Source: Sepiola atlantica (lineage: Eukaryota > Mollusca > Cephalopoda > Sepiida > Sepiolidae). Taken from it: a stretch of DNA of 64,000 nucleotides. Under the pieces are notes generated by a model. It was not told the origin of the DNA. It did no database searches and was given only the letters and a program-made list of their open reading frames with translations. The position numbers were made by a program, and so were the translations under genes. The first letter of the stretch is position 1, and each line of letters opens with the position of its first letter. Shown in pieces: positions 45,640-58,131 of this stretch. The stretch spans positions 63,835,646-63,899,645 of the forward strand of contig OY744528.1 of assembly GCA_963556195.1 (NCBI GenBank). The letters run 5' to 3'.

Positions 45640-45790
45640 AAATGGGTTTAACACTTATGACCGCCTGAAATCATCACTTCCCTATACTGATGAGATTAAA
45701 AAAGCTCGATACGCCGTCATCTGTAGGTAAATATAATTTAATATTTATTTATAAATATTAATATATATATATATGTATATATATATTAGT
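45640..45790 (+). repeat. Interspersed repeat with TA tail, third copy
   Basis: TTATGACCGCCTGAAATCAT, CACTTCCC, CTGATGAGA, AAAGCTCGA and GGTAAATATAATTTAATATT match the segments at 17437-17520 and 17640-17756. It ends in a TA run at 45756-45790. Confidence 0.6.
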
Positions 45791-45884
45791 GTTTATGTCA
45801 TTACTTTATACATATAAAGAGACATATAGATTCATGTTGTCTACTCCCTCCCTAATCCCCCCATGTTTTCCTCTCCCTCCCTTA

Positions 45885-47415
45885 TTTACCATTGTGGATT
45901 GAAGCCACACTGTGTGACCTAATTATCACCCCATCTCATGTCCGTACATAATAAAAAAAACACATTAATATCTCGAAAGCATGTGGCCTGGTCTTATACC
46001 AATAAAAAGAAAAAACGCAATTCTGTGCTGAACTGGTCTATTTCCTCTCCATACTCTACAACAAATGCATTGCTGAATCTTGTTTAATTTATAGCATGAC
46101 AATTGCTTCTGTGGTACCAATCTTCAAGAGTTTTGGAGATCGATCTGACCCCCAGCAAAATCGCCTCTTCAATCTTCTCCCACTCTTCGTTATAATCTCT
46201 GAATCGTTAATCAATCTAGCGTTAGTCAGTAATCTCGTTATTGTTAAATTTCTTTCTGGCTGTAGCGCTTGATGTAAGCAAAGCCTTTGACAAGGTGCGG
46301 CATAAAAATCTTCTCATTTAAATGAATTCATATGGTGTTACTGGACAAATATTTAATATAATTAAGTCCTTTCTAACCAGAACAAAGGTCCAGGTTGTTC
46401 TAGATAGCCGTTCATCCAAACAACATGCCATAAATCCACGTGCACCCCAAGGATCGATCCTAGGACCTTATTGTTACTGATTTTCATAAACCACTTCAAC
46501 AGTAACATTGTGTCTAAGATCGGTATATTTGCTGACGACACTACACGTAATTATCGTCATGTTGGATAAAAAAACGGCACGCACATATCCGAGGTAATGA
46601 TTGAATAGTGGGAAGGTTACCTCCAGTCTGTAGTGTAATTGAATAGGTTATAAATAGATGATAACATTTAATGCTGCTAAGACGAATCTCCTTTCCTTTT
46701 AACGACCGATGATTATGGCAAATAAACTCCCTACCTGACAGTTCAACGTTCAACTCCTTCGTCTTACATTCACATGTAACATGAATTGGAACAAATACAT
46801 TGAAGGCATTGCCAAGGCTGCTGCAAAGAAAGTGGGTATCTCTACTGTGCTATATAGCTTATCACACCTGACAGTATCCTATATCTTTACAAAACCACAA
46901 TCCACCCATGCATTATGTGGTGTTTTCACATCTGGGCTTGTGCAACATCCACTAGTAAGGCCCTCTTAGACAAGGTCCAAAAGAGTCGCTAATCTAATAG
47001 GTTCCTCACTATACACCAAACTCCAGCACCTGTCCCATAGCCGCAATTTTGCACCATTGTGCTTGTTTTACAACTACTTCAATGGAATGTGCTCCGATGA
47101 ACTTGCTCTTCTGGTGATCCCCTCAACATAAATACACTCAACAAACCCGACAATAAGCTAAATCCCATCAATTCACTGTGGCGCTCTCCAGATGCTGGAG
47201 ACCCTTCTACTCTAATAGCTTCTATCCTCGTACTACCACCTTTGGAAGTCCCTCACTTCTCCCCGTTTCCCCGACTGTACCGACATAACACATTTAAAAC
47301 TAATGTGAAGAAGCATCTCACTGCACAACGCCCGATTTTGGATGCCCCCCCCCAAACTTACACCCTAATACTCAGTGTCTACAGTGGCAACTTGCCTTGT
47401 CTGGGGTGAACTACG

Positions 47416-47417
<2 letters not shown>
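45885..47417 (+). mobile_element. Jockey/CR1-group LINE, copy B (5' truncated)
   Basis: Begins in the RT N-terminal region (aligns to 40391 of copy A) and retains what copy A lost: ALDVSKAFDKV (about 46264-46297), the PQGSILGP trace (about 46445-46470) and FADDTT (about 46526-46545). It lacks the GHQY to LDK section that copy A keeps. The C-terminal part (46780-47340) parallels copy A but with many frameshifts. The conserved 3' UTR ends AACTACGTTAA directly before a TA microsatellite (47418-47456). Non-functional. Confidence 0.8.

Positions 47418-47456
<39 letters not shown>
47418..47456. repeat. (TA)n microsatellite at LINE copy B 3' end
   Basis: Follows the LINE 3' UTR without spacer, as a microsatellite tail would. 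Confidence 0.95.
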
Positions 47457-47462
<6 letters not shown>

Positions 47463-48439
47463 GTACATTATTGTGTACAAGTTATCCATTCTCTATGAAT
47501 CTCTTTATACTGGTATGATTTTATATTACTCTGTTGATCTTCTACGAGTTGGTCGTATGCCTTGCAGTATTGCGGTTAATATTTTGCCGCCATGAGGGTT
47601 TTGTCAATCCCTGAAAAAATACTATTCAAAAGACAGATGTCGTGATTTCGACACGCCTCTAAATACCTACATTTACTTAATTCAACCTTTGCACATCGCC
47701 AACAATAAAAATGTACTTAAACTAATAAGAAGAACACGATCAGTGAAACCAGTTTTGAAGTGTATCAGATTGCAATCCTAATAGTTTGAAATGTCAGACA
47801 TACATTTGTGAGGAATTCCGTGTTGTCTCGTGTAAATTATCAAATTCTATTTGCGATTAATATTTCCCGCGCAACTTTATAGCTAAAGGAATAAAAGGTT
47901 TCGGAAATAAAACAGTATGAATCCCCAAAGTAAGAATATTTTCATAAAGAGAAAAGTGAGACAGTAAAAAATTATGGGATTTTCACGTATAAAAAGAAGT
48001 CTTTTTAGATCTTTTCTCGTCCTGGGAAATGACTGACATGTCAGATTTCAAAAACTAGATCGGTTTCTGTGAGAGCAATAAGATTGCAAAAATGACCTAA
48101 TCGAGTTAAAAATACCACAAGTGTAGAAGGTTATTAGAAATTAACAGAATGATTAGAAAAAAAAACAAGAACAAAAGTCAGTCATTAGACTGCATACCTC
48201 CGCATGACAACGTAAGGATGGGCTAAAGACGTTACTGGTCCTTACTCCTCTATATTTTATAAAGTTATGCCATGAAAATGTTTCTAATTCAAAAACTATT
48301 TTTCTGATCAGGCTGAAGTCTTGTATGGTGGTTATTCTCATCAAAAAGCGTCAGATCTATACATTAAATTTGGAAAAGATCGAAGTTGAAATTCCGTCAA
48401 AATTTCGACTTCGTAAAAGATTAAATAAGATGCAAGCAT
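47457..48439. other. Unassigned DNA
   Basis: No gene or repeat recognised. Confidence 0.4.
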
Positions 48440-48754
48440 TCATCGACTACGATATGGATCAAGTAGCATGTATCTAGGACGAACAAGAGCGAAGTTATCA
48501 CAATTGCCAATAATGCTTGAGCAGCACAAGCAGATGAAGGGCAACGGTGTTAGGCATGAAAACAACGTCCCATAGTTGCGAAAGAGGTACGTCATCGAAA
48601 AAATAATCGAATATTCTCTGAAGAGATTGCAAGAAGTGGGAGATGTCACTTCCACCTCTTCCGATATTGTCATAAGAGTAACGCGTCTATCTCTGATGAT
48701 GAACGTATTATAACGCGTTCCCACTGTATTTGACACACTGAACGATGGTGCCAC
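48440..48754 (-). pseudogene. Possible mariner transposase N-terminal scrap
   Basis: The 104-codon frame contains RDRRVTLMTISEEVEV, which resembles the second helix-turn-helix entry of mariner transposases (DRRVT..I.EE). The rest does not read as transposase in this frame. No inverted repeats are visible. Weak; it could equally be chance. Confidence 0.25.
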
Positions 48755-49535
48755 TTATTTCTGAAATATATTCAACCATTTGTCCAGCCGTCAGACCCCT
48801 CAGTTACCGCTCGTGTTTTATCAATGATAAGTGCACGACTCATCTTCAAGAGGAAAGCTCTGGTCTAATATGACATTACTTGTAGATTTCGGTACGTCAG
48901 TATAACTAGATGCGATTAAAATACATTTGCTTCAAATGATTAATTGATGTACCATCGTTTCTGCCTTTTTTTTAAGGAAAAGCAAAATCCTCAAGTTAAC
49001 AACTCTATATATTTTCGAATGTAACTATGTATCGGCTAGCCGAATGAGTGTATGCTGCGCGAAGATATATAAGCCAAATAATACGAATGAGGGGGGGGGC
49101 GGTCGTGCAAGTGGGTTTTTGTTAACTGAAGTGTCTAAATTTACAAGGAATATATTTACTTACAAAATCATTTGTCTCTTAAAGCAAACAGGATTAGAAT
49201 GAATTCTATTTTATTACGGGAACGCTTACCTTAGAGACGTATGCCCTTTGTCATGATGGTATTGCACAAGCACACTTTTTCAAACTTAAAACGGCACATA
49301 TAGTTTGAGTATAAGTTCGTCGTAAGGGTGTTACAAATAATACACTATTTAATCCATTACTATATATTCCTTTTGCTCTGTTTTAGTGTCCCTACGATTT
49401 GTGATGCTAATAAGCCGGCTTTAATTTTCCGCAGGACCAACGAATAAATAAAGAATGAAACTACTACTCTCCAACTCAAATATCATTAGAAAGAACCAAT
49501 CTCATTTAAAAGTTCAAATACCTTTGAGGGTATGC
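48755..49535. other. Unassigned DNA
   Basis: No recognisable feature apart from a G run near 49091-49099. Confidence 0.4.
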
Positions 49536-49757
49536 AACTATTATTATTATTATTATTATTATTATTACTACTACTACTATTATTATTACAATTATTTTTA
49601 CTATCACCATTATTATCATTATTATTATTATCATTTTTATTAATTTATTATTATTATCATTATTATCATTATTATTATTATTATTATGATTATGATTATG
49701 ATGATGATGATGATGATGGTTGTTGTTGTTGTTGTCGTTGTCGTTGTCGTTGTTGTA
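49536..49757. repeat. (ATT)n/(GAT)n/(GTT)n trinucleotide array
   Basis: ATT-based repeats with ACT and ATC variants are followed by GATGAT and GTTGTT/GTCGTT runs. The poly-Tyr and poly-Leu frames are artefacts. Confidence 0.97.
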
Positions 49758-52509
49758 ATACTATACACCACTGTGTTCGTTGGGAATACCCGGCTTTCAC
49801 CTATCTGGTTATCCATGATTTAGGATAAAAATGCGGCTTGTTCATATTCAAGAAGGATTCATCAGTACCGTTAAGAGCGAATAGCTCAAAATTGAAAGTT
49901 AACTGGCTATTGGTGAAATGTCTGGTATTTTTATAAGTTGTTTGCTGTTTGAGAAAGCGTATTACGTCTTTGCTTTTTTAAAAAATCATTGTTTATTATG
50001 TATTTTTGGTATGCCATTTACTGATTGTAGACTGTGTAGAATTTTTTTCTCGCAGCGTGTGTGAAATGAGTATATCTAAATAAATAAATGGTAATGTTTT
50101 TTTTCATCTATTATACCTATATTACCATCAAAACGACTAACTGTTTGAAATACTGTATATACCGAAAAACAAAGAATTAAACAGCTATTTGTATGCCTAA
50201 TTTCAACAATTACTTTTAAACAGTTTATTATAAATAAATGCTTGTTATTAATTTGTAATTTTATTATACTATTTGCCGATCTATGCAGCAGTTTTTCGAT
50301 ATTAATAGTAATTAAAGTGATTTAATAAAAAATAATTTTAACATTTCTTCAAATTATCATGCTCATTAAGTTTCCTAAAAATACTTTAAACAGAAACTAA
50401 TATAGCATAGGTGCTAGAAATGCGCTTAATAAGAAGGGGTCATATCAGGAAAATATAAGGATCTATCTTCTTCCCCCTTACCCTCTCTCTCTCATACACT
50501 GTCTCTCCTTTTATCTCTGTAAGTGGAGAATCTTAGAAAATATGATACAGTTTTTCGAATAACAAAGTGGTTTTAGAAGAGAGAAGAGATCATCGACACT
50601 AGTTTTCAAGTCGGCTTTTTACTATGTCAAAGCATAAGGACCTGTTTAATTTTTAAATATTATTTTTAGATATGTGCCTGCACACCTATATACGGAGATT
50701 ACATTGACGCATGTTGCGAACTCCCGATATTAACCTTAGGGATTCGTTCTCGCATTTTATCTTGCAACCCGTTATTACCCAGTTGTTTAGAAACAACGAT
50801 TCTAACGCCAATAATTCTTTAATCCTCCTCAATATTTTTTCGCCGTGGTAAAGTCGGTAGCAACGTGCTAGTTTCTGACAGGGCAACCCATGGCGGACAG
50901 ATTTGCAGCAATAGGTTTTAACGCCTAAACCTGGTTAACAGGGCTCTGGTGAAAATCCAGGATGATCCTGACTCAGGATCTGTGGTTTTCTGGCCGTCTA
51001 TGCTTCTACGTTGGGCAAACAAAGGCCTGTCACATTCAGAACCTCAAATCAATAGGGTAAAAGTAGCAACGTTGCTTTAGCGCTATTTTTCGTATGTTCT
51101 GAGCCAAACCTTCCCTAACATCGCAGACAACCGCTGAGCCTTGCTACTCTTGGTGTTGGGGTGCAAATATGTAATCCTGCATGTTAAACAACAGCTGCAA
51201 CAAACGAACAATACTTTATGCAGAAAAGACAACCATGAGGCATTATCTTCATGAACTCTGTGCAGAAGTCCGACTCGCTCAACAAACTAACAGACCAGTC
51301 ACTATAATTATCCGACTCTTACCCGGATCCGGTCTTTTTTCTTGGTTCACTTCTACTCCAACTCTACTCTAGGGTACGTCATTAAGCTCGTACTATTACT
51401 AATATTAATTGTTTTATTGTACTATCTTTTAATTCTCCATTCATTCCTCGTTAGGGGCGCCTCGGGCGATCGGCAATACAAGTATTTACTCAAGAGGTGA
51501 GAGTAATGCCTAGGAGAGTGCACCTCCTAAGACTAAGCTAGATCAGATCTCATCCCACCAAAACAGATCCTGGTACTTTTGCGTCAGTTATTATGTTGTC
51601 GGATTGATTATCGAGGCGAATCTAGTCTGGAACGAAAAACTCATCTCCACTGTTCACTCATGGAACCGAGTACATCTCGATCTCGAGTATTTCCAAATAC
51701 AAAAAATGTTACCTATTAACTATTCCGCCCAATTCACTAAGTTATATATTATTCATGACAATAAAAATAAGAGGTTCAAAAAATTAAAATTACAAACAAC
51801 AAACAAAAGACAACACTAACATAACAGCAAATTAGTAATCAATATACTGCAACATGCGGAAATTGTGCACCTCTCATTAAATACAAAATACACACTAAAC
51901 AGACACACGTACATACATATACATACACATTTACATATACATAAACACATGAATCCACTCATGTCCAATTAAAAGAAAATTCCACCAGACAAAAATACAA
52001 TTGTAATTTAGAATGAATTAATAAAAAAAATAAAAATAAAAACTCACATAATCATAGAAGGAATCGGAATTAACTTATAAATAATTAACACCGACCAGAC
52101 AAAGAAATCAATTAATAATTATTTACAAGAATATAAATTTACTGTAAATCCAATAAATTTACTTGGTTTATGTTTCCATGACTTTCCATACTTGACTTAG
52201 ATCACTTATTGGCAATTAGATTGCTATAGACGCCATGCACAATATTCTTTCCATTTATTTTTCATATTTTCAGCTGGGGTTTCTCCACGTGGAGACATAT
52301 ATTTTTGTGGGAAGACACGTTGTTGCTTGCTTATCATTTAATACTTCATCAAGTTTTTATAAGTGTTTTTATTACATACAAGATGGGACGTGGCTTTTAG
52401 AAAAGTTGTATTTATTTTACTGCCGGATTGACGTACACTTGTTAGAATGTTGGAAAGAATAATCAGCATAGCTAATAGACATGCTTATCTGATTTGCAAA
52501 AACGCTTTA
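49758..52509. other. Unassigned DNA
   Basis: Nothing recognisable over about 2.7 kb. Frames at 50686-50886, 51181-51372 and 51604-51819 have mixed composition but no known motif; 50880-51480 is GC-richer and may be a decayed transposon. Confidence 0.35.
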
Positions 52510-52560
<51 letters not shown>

Positions 52561-52562
52561 TA
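52510..52562. repeat. (TA)n microsatellite adjoining mariner
   Basis: TA run ending at the mariner left end; another TA run (53857-53878) follows the right end. The mariner therefore also sits in a TA array. Confidence 0.95.
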
Positions 52563-53853
52563 CGAGGAGCGTTCAATAAGTAATGCCCCTAACCCACTTC
52601 CAGTTGTCTGATCTATATGAAATTTTGCATGTGTAATGATTTATATATGTATGGGTTATGTTGCAACATACAGCTCTGCACTAATTGTGGTTTCTGATTG
52701 GCAAGTGCTTGAACTGAGTCAGGTGTGTTATGGAGCAAGTTGAGTGTTGCGCAGTGATCCGATTTTTGTATTTGAAAAGACGCACACCAAAGGAGACTTT
52801 TGATGAAATGAGATAATCTTATGGTGATTATACCCCATCATATTACCTTGTAAAACGCTGGTATCGTGAATTCAAACATAACCGGAAGTCTGTGGAAACA
52901 GCTTCCAGACCTGGTCGTCCCTCTTCTGCCATTGATGAGGCATCTGCCCGTCAAGTTGAGGCTGCCATTTTGGAAGATCGACGCATTAATATTCGCCAAT
53001 TAACTCAAGAGGCTAATATAGATACAGGGTTCGTGGAAACTATCATTCATGACCATTTGCATATGCATAAGGTGTCTATCAGATGGATTCCCAGGTTACT
53101 CACACCTTTCCAGAAACAATAACGCGTCGAGTGCTCGAGGATGGATTTGGAGATGTGCCAAGTAGATGAGTCAAACTTTTTCAAAAGACTGATTAGACAG
53201 AATGAAACTTGGGTCCTTCACTATGATCCAGAGACCACAGCCCAGTCAAGGCAGTGGAAGCACTTGGACTCACTGCTTCCAAAGAAGACAAGGGTGCAAC
53301 CCTCCGCTGGCAAGGTCACGCTCACAGTCTTCTGGGACCAGGACGGGTTAGTGATGACAAATTTCCTGGCAAAGGGTACCGCAATTACAGGACCCTATTA
53401 CGTTTCACTTTTGATGAAATTAAGAGAAGCTTCAAAATCAAGAGGCGGGGGCAAGATCAGCAACGGTATCCACCTCCTGCAGGACAACGCTCCGGTCTAC
53501 AACTCGCATGTCGCCAAATCAGAAGCACGGGCGTGTGTCTATGAAATCCTCCCCATCCCCCTTACTCTCTTGACTGGCGCCCTCTCACTTTCATTTCTTC
53601 CCAGCCATGAAGTTGTTTTTGAAAGGAAAGCGTTTCCTAGATGATACAGCCTTGATTTCTGAAGTTACGACGTGGTTGGGGGACCAACCTGGGGTGTTCT
53701 ACAAAAACGGTGTCCAAAGCTGCATCAAACGATGGGAGAAATGCTTAACTCTGGGTGGTACCTATGTAGAGAAAGACTTATAGTTGTGCCAAGTTTCATT
53801 ATTCTACTGTAATAGGAAATGGGTCAGAGGTATTACTTATTGAACGCCCCTCG
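52563..53853 (+). mobile_element. Mariner element with intact ends, inactive
   Basis: 1291 bp with terminal inverted repeats CGAGG[A/G]GCGTTCAATAAGTA at both ends (52563 and 53853 inward), flanked by TA. Size and ends are standard for mariner. The transposase between them is broken. Confidence 0.92.
52730..53781 (+). pseudogene. Mariner transposase, inactivated
   Basis: ATG at 52730 opens MEQVECCAVIRFLYLKRR, but a TAA interrupts at 52814-52816 and another at 53120-53122. The frame then continues through RQNETWVLHYDPETTAQSRQW, LLQDNAP and, after two frameshifts near 53550-53610, PPHPPYSLDWRPLTF, MKLFLKGKRFLDDTA and CLTLGGTYVEKDL to a stop at 53779-53781. The DETW motif is NETW (first catalytic Asp to Asn), the second Asp (QDNAP) is kept, and the third (normally PSDF) reads PLTF. 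Two of three catalytic acids are gone. Confidence 0.9.
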
Positions 53854-54003
53854 TATGTATATATATATATATATATATGAATTTGTTTAAGTTCGCACAA
53901 ATATTTAGATAGTATGAGAATAGCGTACAATAAGGCTAAATCTCTAAATATGATATGATAATAATTCAAAAACTGTTCCAGATTGATTACAAATACTTTT
54001 ATA

Positions 54004-54541
54004 CAGGGTTGCCAAGAAGTTACTGAGACCTCACAGAAAACTCTTAAACTTTAAAACATTCTATATTTTGTAACCGTATCTTGATGGAATTTAACCATAA
54101 TATGACGATGCCAATGGAGAATTGTTTGCAAAAAAGTACAACATTGAAAAAATTCACAATGTCAACTGGCCTATAAATTTCCTAGACGTGACTATCCCTG
54201 ACCTTTTCTTGTGGGGGTGTCTCAAAGGAAATGTTTACACCAATAAAACTGAGAACATCAGGAATGGAGTCGAGGAATCAAATCGTAATCGGGTGATCCT
54301 GCAATCCGTCATGCAGAAAGGCCATGCATTTGTGAAGATGAAAATGGAAAAAATTTAAAAGATGTTATTTTTCATAAAGAAATTAGTTTTTTAATTTTTG
54401 TTCTTTTCTGCAAAAAAAACTTCCATTATTTACGTCATTTTATGTTAAAATTCCATCAATTTACCATGAAAAATGACGTTAATGTTAAATTCAAGTTAAA
54501 AACGTCTTCAGTGATCCCTCAGTTTCTCTTTGGCCAGCATG
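54004..54541 (+). mobile_element. Internally deleted mariner-type element
   Basis: The left end CAGGGTTGCCAAGAAGTTAC at 54004 and an imperfect inverted right end (54511-54541, CTCAGTTTCTCTTTGGCCAG then CATG) are both flanked by TA. The only coding remnant is the transposase C-terminal region (54122-54358), including INFLDVTIPDLFLWGCLKG, which corresponds to the region of the third catalytic Asp. The DNA-binding domain and most of the catalytic core are missing. Confidence 0.65.
54122..54358 (+). pseudogene. Transposase C-terminal remnant
   Basis: 78 codons ending at a TAA. NWPINFLDVTIPDLFLWGCL aligns with the NWPPRSPDLTPLDFFLWG-type motif of mariner-like transposases; the PD/LD residues are partly rearranged. 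The following KGNVYTNKTENI resembles the next conserved block (LKSKVYxNKP). Confidence 0.65.
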
Positions 54542-54988
54542 TACAAACATTTGTTTTTGCCTGTTCTGAAAATATTTATTTTACTGATTAACAAAATATC
54601 AAAATATTTACGAAAAGTGCACATTTTTATCCGACACAATCACGCTAGAGAAAACAAAAACAAAAATAAAATACAACCGTTAACGTTTGCTTTCTAACTT
54701 AATTTATCCATTTTTTCTCAAATAAAGGAAATATATAAATGGTAAAAATAATTAATTTACACCTACCATAATTCTCACTTCGGTCCTTATTTTCTACTTT
54801 TTCTCTCCTTTTCTTCCTATTTCTTCTCTTTATATTTTTTAATTTTTTCTCAGACATTACAGGACCTATATTTGATCACGACGCCTATAATTATCTATTA
54901 ACCTCGTATTTAAACAGCTTCGAGTTTTAACATGAATTACCTATGATTCATTCTAATTAATCGCTTTTTTCATATTTTTATCATAACT

Positions 54989-55074
<86 letters not shown>
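54989..55074. repeat. (TAA)n-(TTA)n inverted microsatellite
   Basis: TAA units (54989-55025) switch to TTA units (to 55074), making an almost perfect palindrome. It lies at the 3' end of RLE-LINE copy a. Confidence 0.96.
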
Positions 55075-55954
55075 GTTCATCAATAATTATTTTAATCTAA
55101 AACTAAAAAACAGTGTTAACGTTGAATTATTTATAATTAACATCCGGTACAATTAGATTAACTACTCCTATTATTTACTATACTTACCAATACAGTAAAG
55201 AAATGTTCGTACCGATCCTTAAATTAAATAGATGTTGGTTCCACAAGCCTCTTCAGATTTACAGTATTCTTCACCTCTTTTCGATAACGATGCGGTATCG
55301 CAACAGCCGCTCACCATTGATTTCTCGCTGGTAAAGACAATTGGTCTTCTCTGGGATTTGGGTGGCAATAAGCCTCCCTAAGGCCCCAGCATTCTCTGCA
55401 CTTTTCCAGTGGAGGTCTGGTTTGTGCTGTCCTTCCTCGGTCTTCCAATCCACCTCGACCTTCTACAAATATTTTGTCTGGTGTCAGCCTAGGCCGCTAC
55501 CATTAAAAAAAAAATAAATAAATAAAAATTTTAAAAAAATAAATAAATAAAATAATTTTTTAAAATTAATTTAAAAAAAAAATAAATAAAAATTTAAAAA
55601 ATATATTTTTTTTAATTTTTAAATATTTTCTTTTTTTCCTTTTCTTTTTCCTTATTTAAAAAAAACTAATTTTTAATTCTTTTTAATTAAAAATAAAATT
55701 GGGGGTGGGGTGGGGAGAGAGGGAGGAGCTTATAGTGTTTTTTGTAATTTCTTTTTCTTTCATTAATTTTTGTGCAGTGATAGCTGAGGCCGGTGTAATT
55801 TATTGGGGGGGGGGATTATGAAGTGCTGTTTCTTGCATTTTCTGTTCCTTGGTTCGTGTTGTGGTGTTCTTCTTGTGGTTTTGTTTTCTCCCTGTTGTAA
55901 ATTCCTTGTGACTGGTTAAGATCGCAGCTGTGTTGACTGGTTAGCCTTTGTAGC

Positions 55955-56508
55955 TTATGCGTGTTGGTTTCCGCATTCGATGATTTTCCTTAAGATCGCA
56001 GCTGTTTTGATCATTACCGTCCTTTGTATGGTTTCAATGGCCCCTTTGATTCCAATTTCTGCCAGTCTTTTCTCCAGGTTTTTGGGGATTGTTCCTAGTG
56101 CTCCTACGATTATTGGTATTATACTAACTTTATCCATAGTCCATATTCCTGTCAGTTCTCTGGCTAGTTCTGTGTATTTTTGATTTTCACTATGTGGTAT
56201 GCTGGAACGGCGAAGTCTACAATTTTACAAGATTGTTCCTTTTTGTCTAGTATAATAACACTAGGTCTCCTTGCTTGTATGAGTTTATCTGTTTTTATAT
56301 CCATATCCCAGATGATTTTGTGTTTTTCGTTTTCCAGTACTGTTTCTGGTGTATGTTTGTAGTATTTGTCCGCATATTCGAAATTGAATTGTTTGCACAG
56401 TTCCCAGTGTATTATTCCCAACACAGTCATCTCTGTTCTTGTATTCTTTTTGGCAAGTTTGCTACATTCACTTATTATATGATTTCCTGTTTCGTCTCTT
56501 TTGTCCAC
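55955..56508 (-). pseudogene. RLE-LINE copy a, restriction-like endonuclease domain
   Basis: 56508-56164 includes DETGNHIISECSKLA (end of the zinc-binding motif), ENEKHKIIWDMDIKTDK and RRPSVIILDKKEQSCKIVDFAVP. The family has RRPD...D; here the catalytic PD is PS. 56137-55955 continues with IIPIIVGALGTIPKNLEKRL and RTVMIKTAAILRKIIE, the typical C-terminus. The nicking activity is probably lost. Confidence 0.8.
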
Positions 56509-56734
56509 ACAGTTTGCATTTATTGTTTTCCTGAGTTTTATCTATTTTAGCTTTAATGTAGTTTGTCCTAATCGCATTGTTCTGTGCAGCCATCAGTAAA
56601 GATTCCGTTTCTCGGTTCAAGTTTCTTTTTCTTAGCCATGTCCAGCTATTTTCGTTGGTTTCTTCTCTTGTGAGTTTTATGAAGCGTCCATGTAGTTGTG
56701 TTTCTTCTCACTTTTCTTTTCTTGTCTGTTTGTG

Positions 56735-57286
56735 TCAAGTTTCTATGCTTCCTGCGTTGTTCGTTGGGACGGTATCTCTTGCTGCGGTGATCAGCCTTAT
56801 GTATTTCTCAAGCTCTTTTTTGGTTTCGTCCACACAGTCTTCTATACTTACCAGTCCTCTTCCCCTTTCGTTTCTCTTCACGTAGAGTCTGTCTGTATCG
56901 TTTTTTGGATGTCGTGCATTGCGCATAGTCATTAATTTTCTAGCCCGTTGGTCAAGGTGCCTGAGTTCTTCTTTAGTCCAGCTTATGAATGGTCCAGAAT
57001 ATCTTATTAGTGATACTGCCCAGGTATTTATACCTTTGATTAGGTTTCTGCTATATAATTTTTTTTCTAAGAGCTTTCTTGTTCTTCTAAGGTATTCTTT
57101 TCCAATCTTCTCTTTCATTTCTGTTGATTTGATTGTGTCTGCTTCCAAAATTCCCAAATATGTATAGCTGTCTTGTTCATCTAGCGCCCTCATCTGCTCT
57201 TGGTTGGGTAGTTCCATGCCTTCAGTCGTCTCCAGCTTTCCTTTTATAATCTCTAGCAATGCACACTTTTCCATTCCGAATTCCAT
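56735..57286 (-). pseudogene. RLE-LINE copy a, RT thumb and linker
   Basis: 183 codons open with MEFGMEKCALLEI, then YTYLGILEADTIK, EYLRRTRKLLEKKL, NTWAVSLIRYSGPFISWTK and RGLVSIEDCVDE, the standard order after motif C in this LINE lineage. It ends at 56735 where the next block (TNENSWTWLRKRNL trace) shifts frame. Confidence 0.85.
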
Positions 57287-57328
57287 TTGAATGTCTTGAC
57301 TGAATGTTATGGTCGTATTTATCAGCTT

Positions 57329-57688
57329 TTACAGTTCCTTTTTGCTTTTTGCAAATAGCTTCAGGTCGTCCATGTACATGAGATGGTTTATTCGTTGTTC
57401 TCTGCCTGTGAACTTGTATCCGGCATCACATTTCCTGAGTATGTAGTTGAGTGGCATCATGGCTATGATAAACAGTAGTGGTGATAGGAAGTCTCCTTGG
57501 AAAATGCTTCTCTGTATTTTTATCTCAGTCAAGTATTGTCCTCCAGCTGTCAGTTCTAATCTCCATGTTTCTATTGCTTTCTTGATGAGATTAATAATCC
57601 TGTCGGATATCTTGTACATTTTTAAACATTCAATTATCCATGCTTGAAGGATTCTGTCGTACGCTTTCTTGTAGTCAATCCATGCCAT
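57329..57688 (-). pseudogene. RLE-LINE copy a, reverse transcriptase core
   Basis: 119 codons hold AWIDYKKAYDR (motif A), FQGDFLSPLLF (motif B) and YMDDLKLFAKS (motif C), all catalytic residues present. N-terminal RT sequence is partly traceable upstream to 57835 (NSRGTKRMPEMEKR). The frame ends at a stop (57329-57331), then continues after a short gap. Confidence 0.85.
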
Positions 57689-57840
57689 AGATATGTTCTT
57701 TTTCTTGCTTTTAACTTCTTTCAGGATCTCTTGATCTATGTATAACAGAGTATGCGTCCCTCTTTTCCATTTCTGGCATCCTTTTTGTTCCTCGACTGTT
57801 CAGGGAATAGTAAATTTGCTCTCTCAGTTGTGCCGTTAGG

Positions 57841-57841
<1 letters not shown>

Positions 57842-57912
<71 letters not shown>

Positions 57913-57914
57913 TA
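57842..57914. repeat. (ATT)n microsatellite at the 5' edge of RLE-LINE copy a
   Basis: Uninterrupted ATT run of about 73 bp that directly abuts RT coding sequence. Confidence 0.97.
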
Positions 57915-58081
57915 ATCAAAAAACGTAAACAACATCAGGTTTCATTACGGATATCATTATTAATTAATTATCTTATTATTTTGTTTTCGATTAAAATTTA
58001 AAGGTCACAAATATGAGACACCTTCCTGTTTTGAATGTCAAGTTTACTTAATGTATTTTTTATTCTACTTACTACTTCTGC

Positions 58082-58131
<50 letters not shown>

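Larger units (their letters stand above)
55080..57841 (-). mobile_element. LINE with restriction-like endonuclease (R2 group, R4/NeSL-like), copy a
   Basis: Read on the minus strand it begins inside RT (just after a (TAA)n array at 57842-57914). It continues through motifs A-C, thumb, a zinc-finger/RLE region and a 3' region with an ATQIPEK..CLYQREINGERLL trace (55271-55453), and ends at the (TAA)n-(TTA)n array. The RT-then-RLE order separates it from the Tx1 and jockey elements. The clade within the R2 group is not certain. Confidence 0.8.

Noticed and set aside
51181..51819. Two frames of 63 and 71 codons as a small gene pair
   Set aside because: No motif, no splice signals and no recognisable promoter; length is within chance for this composition.
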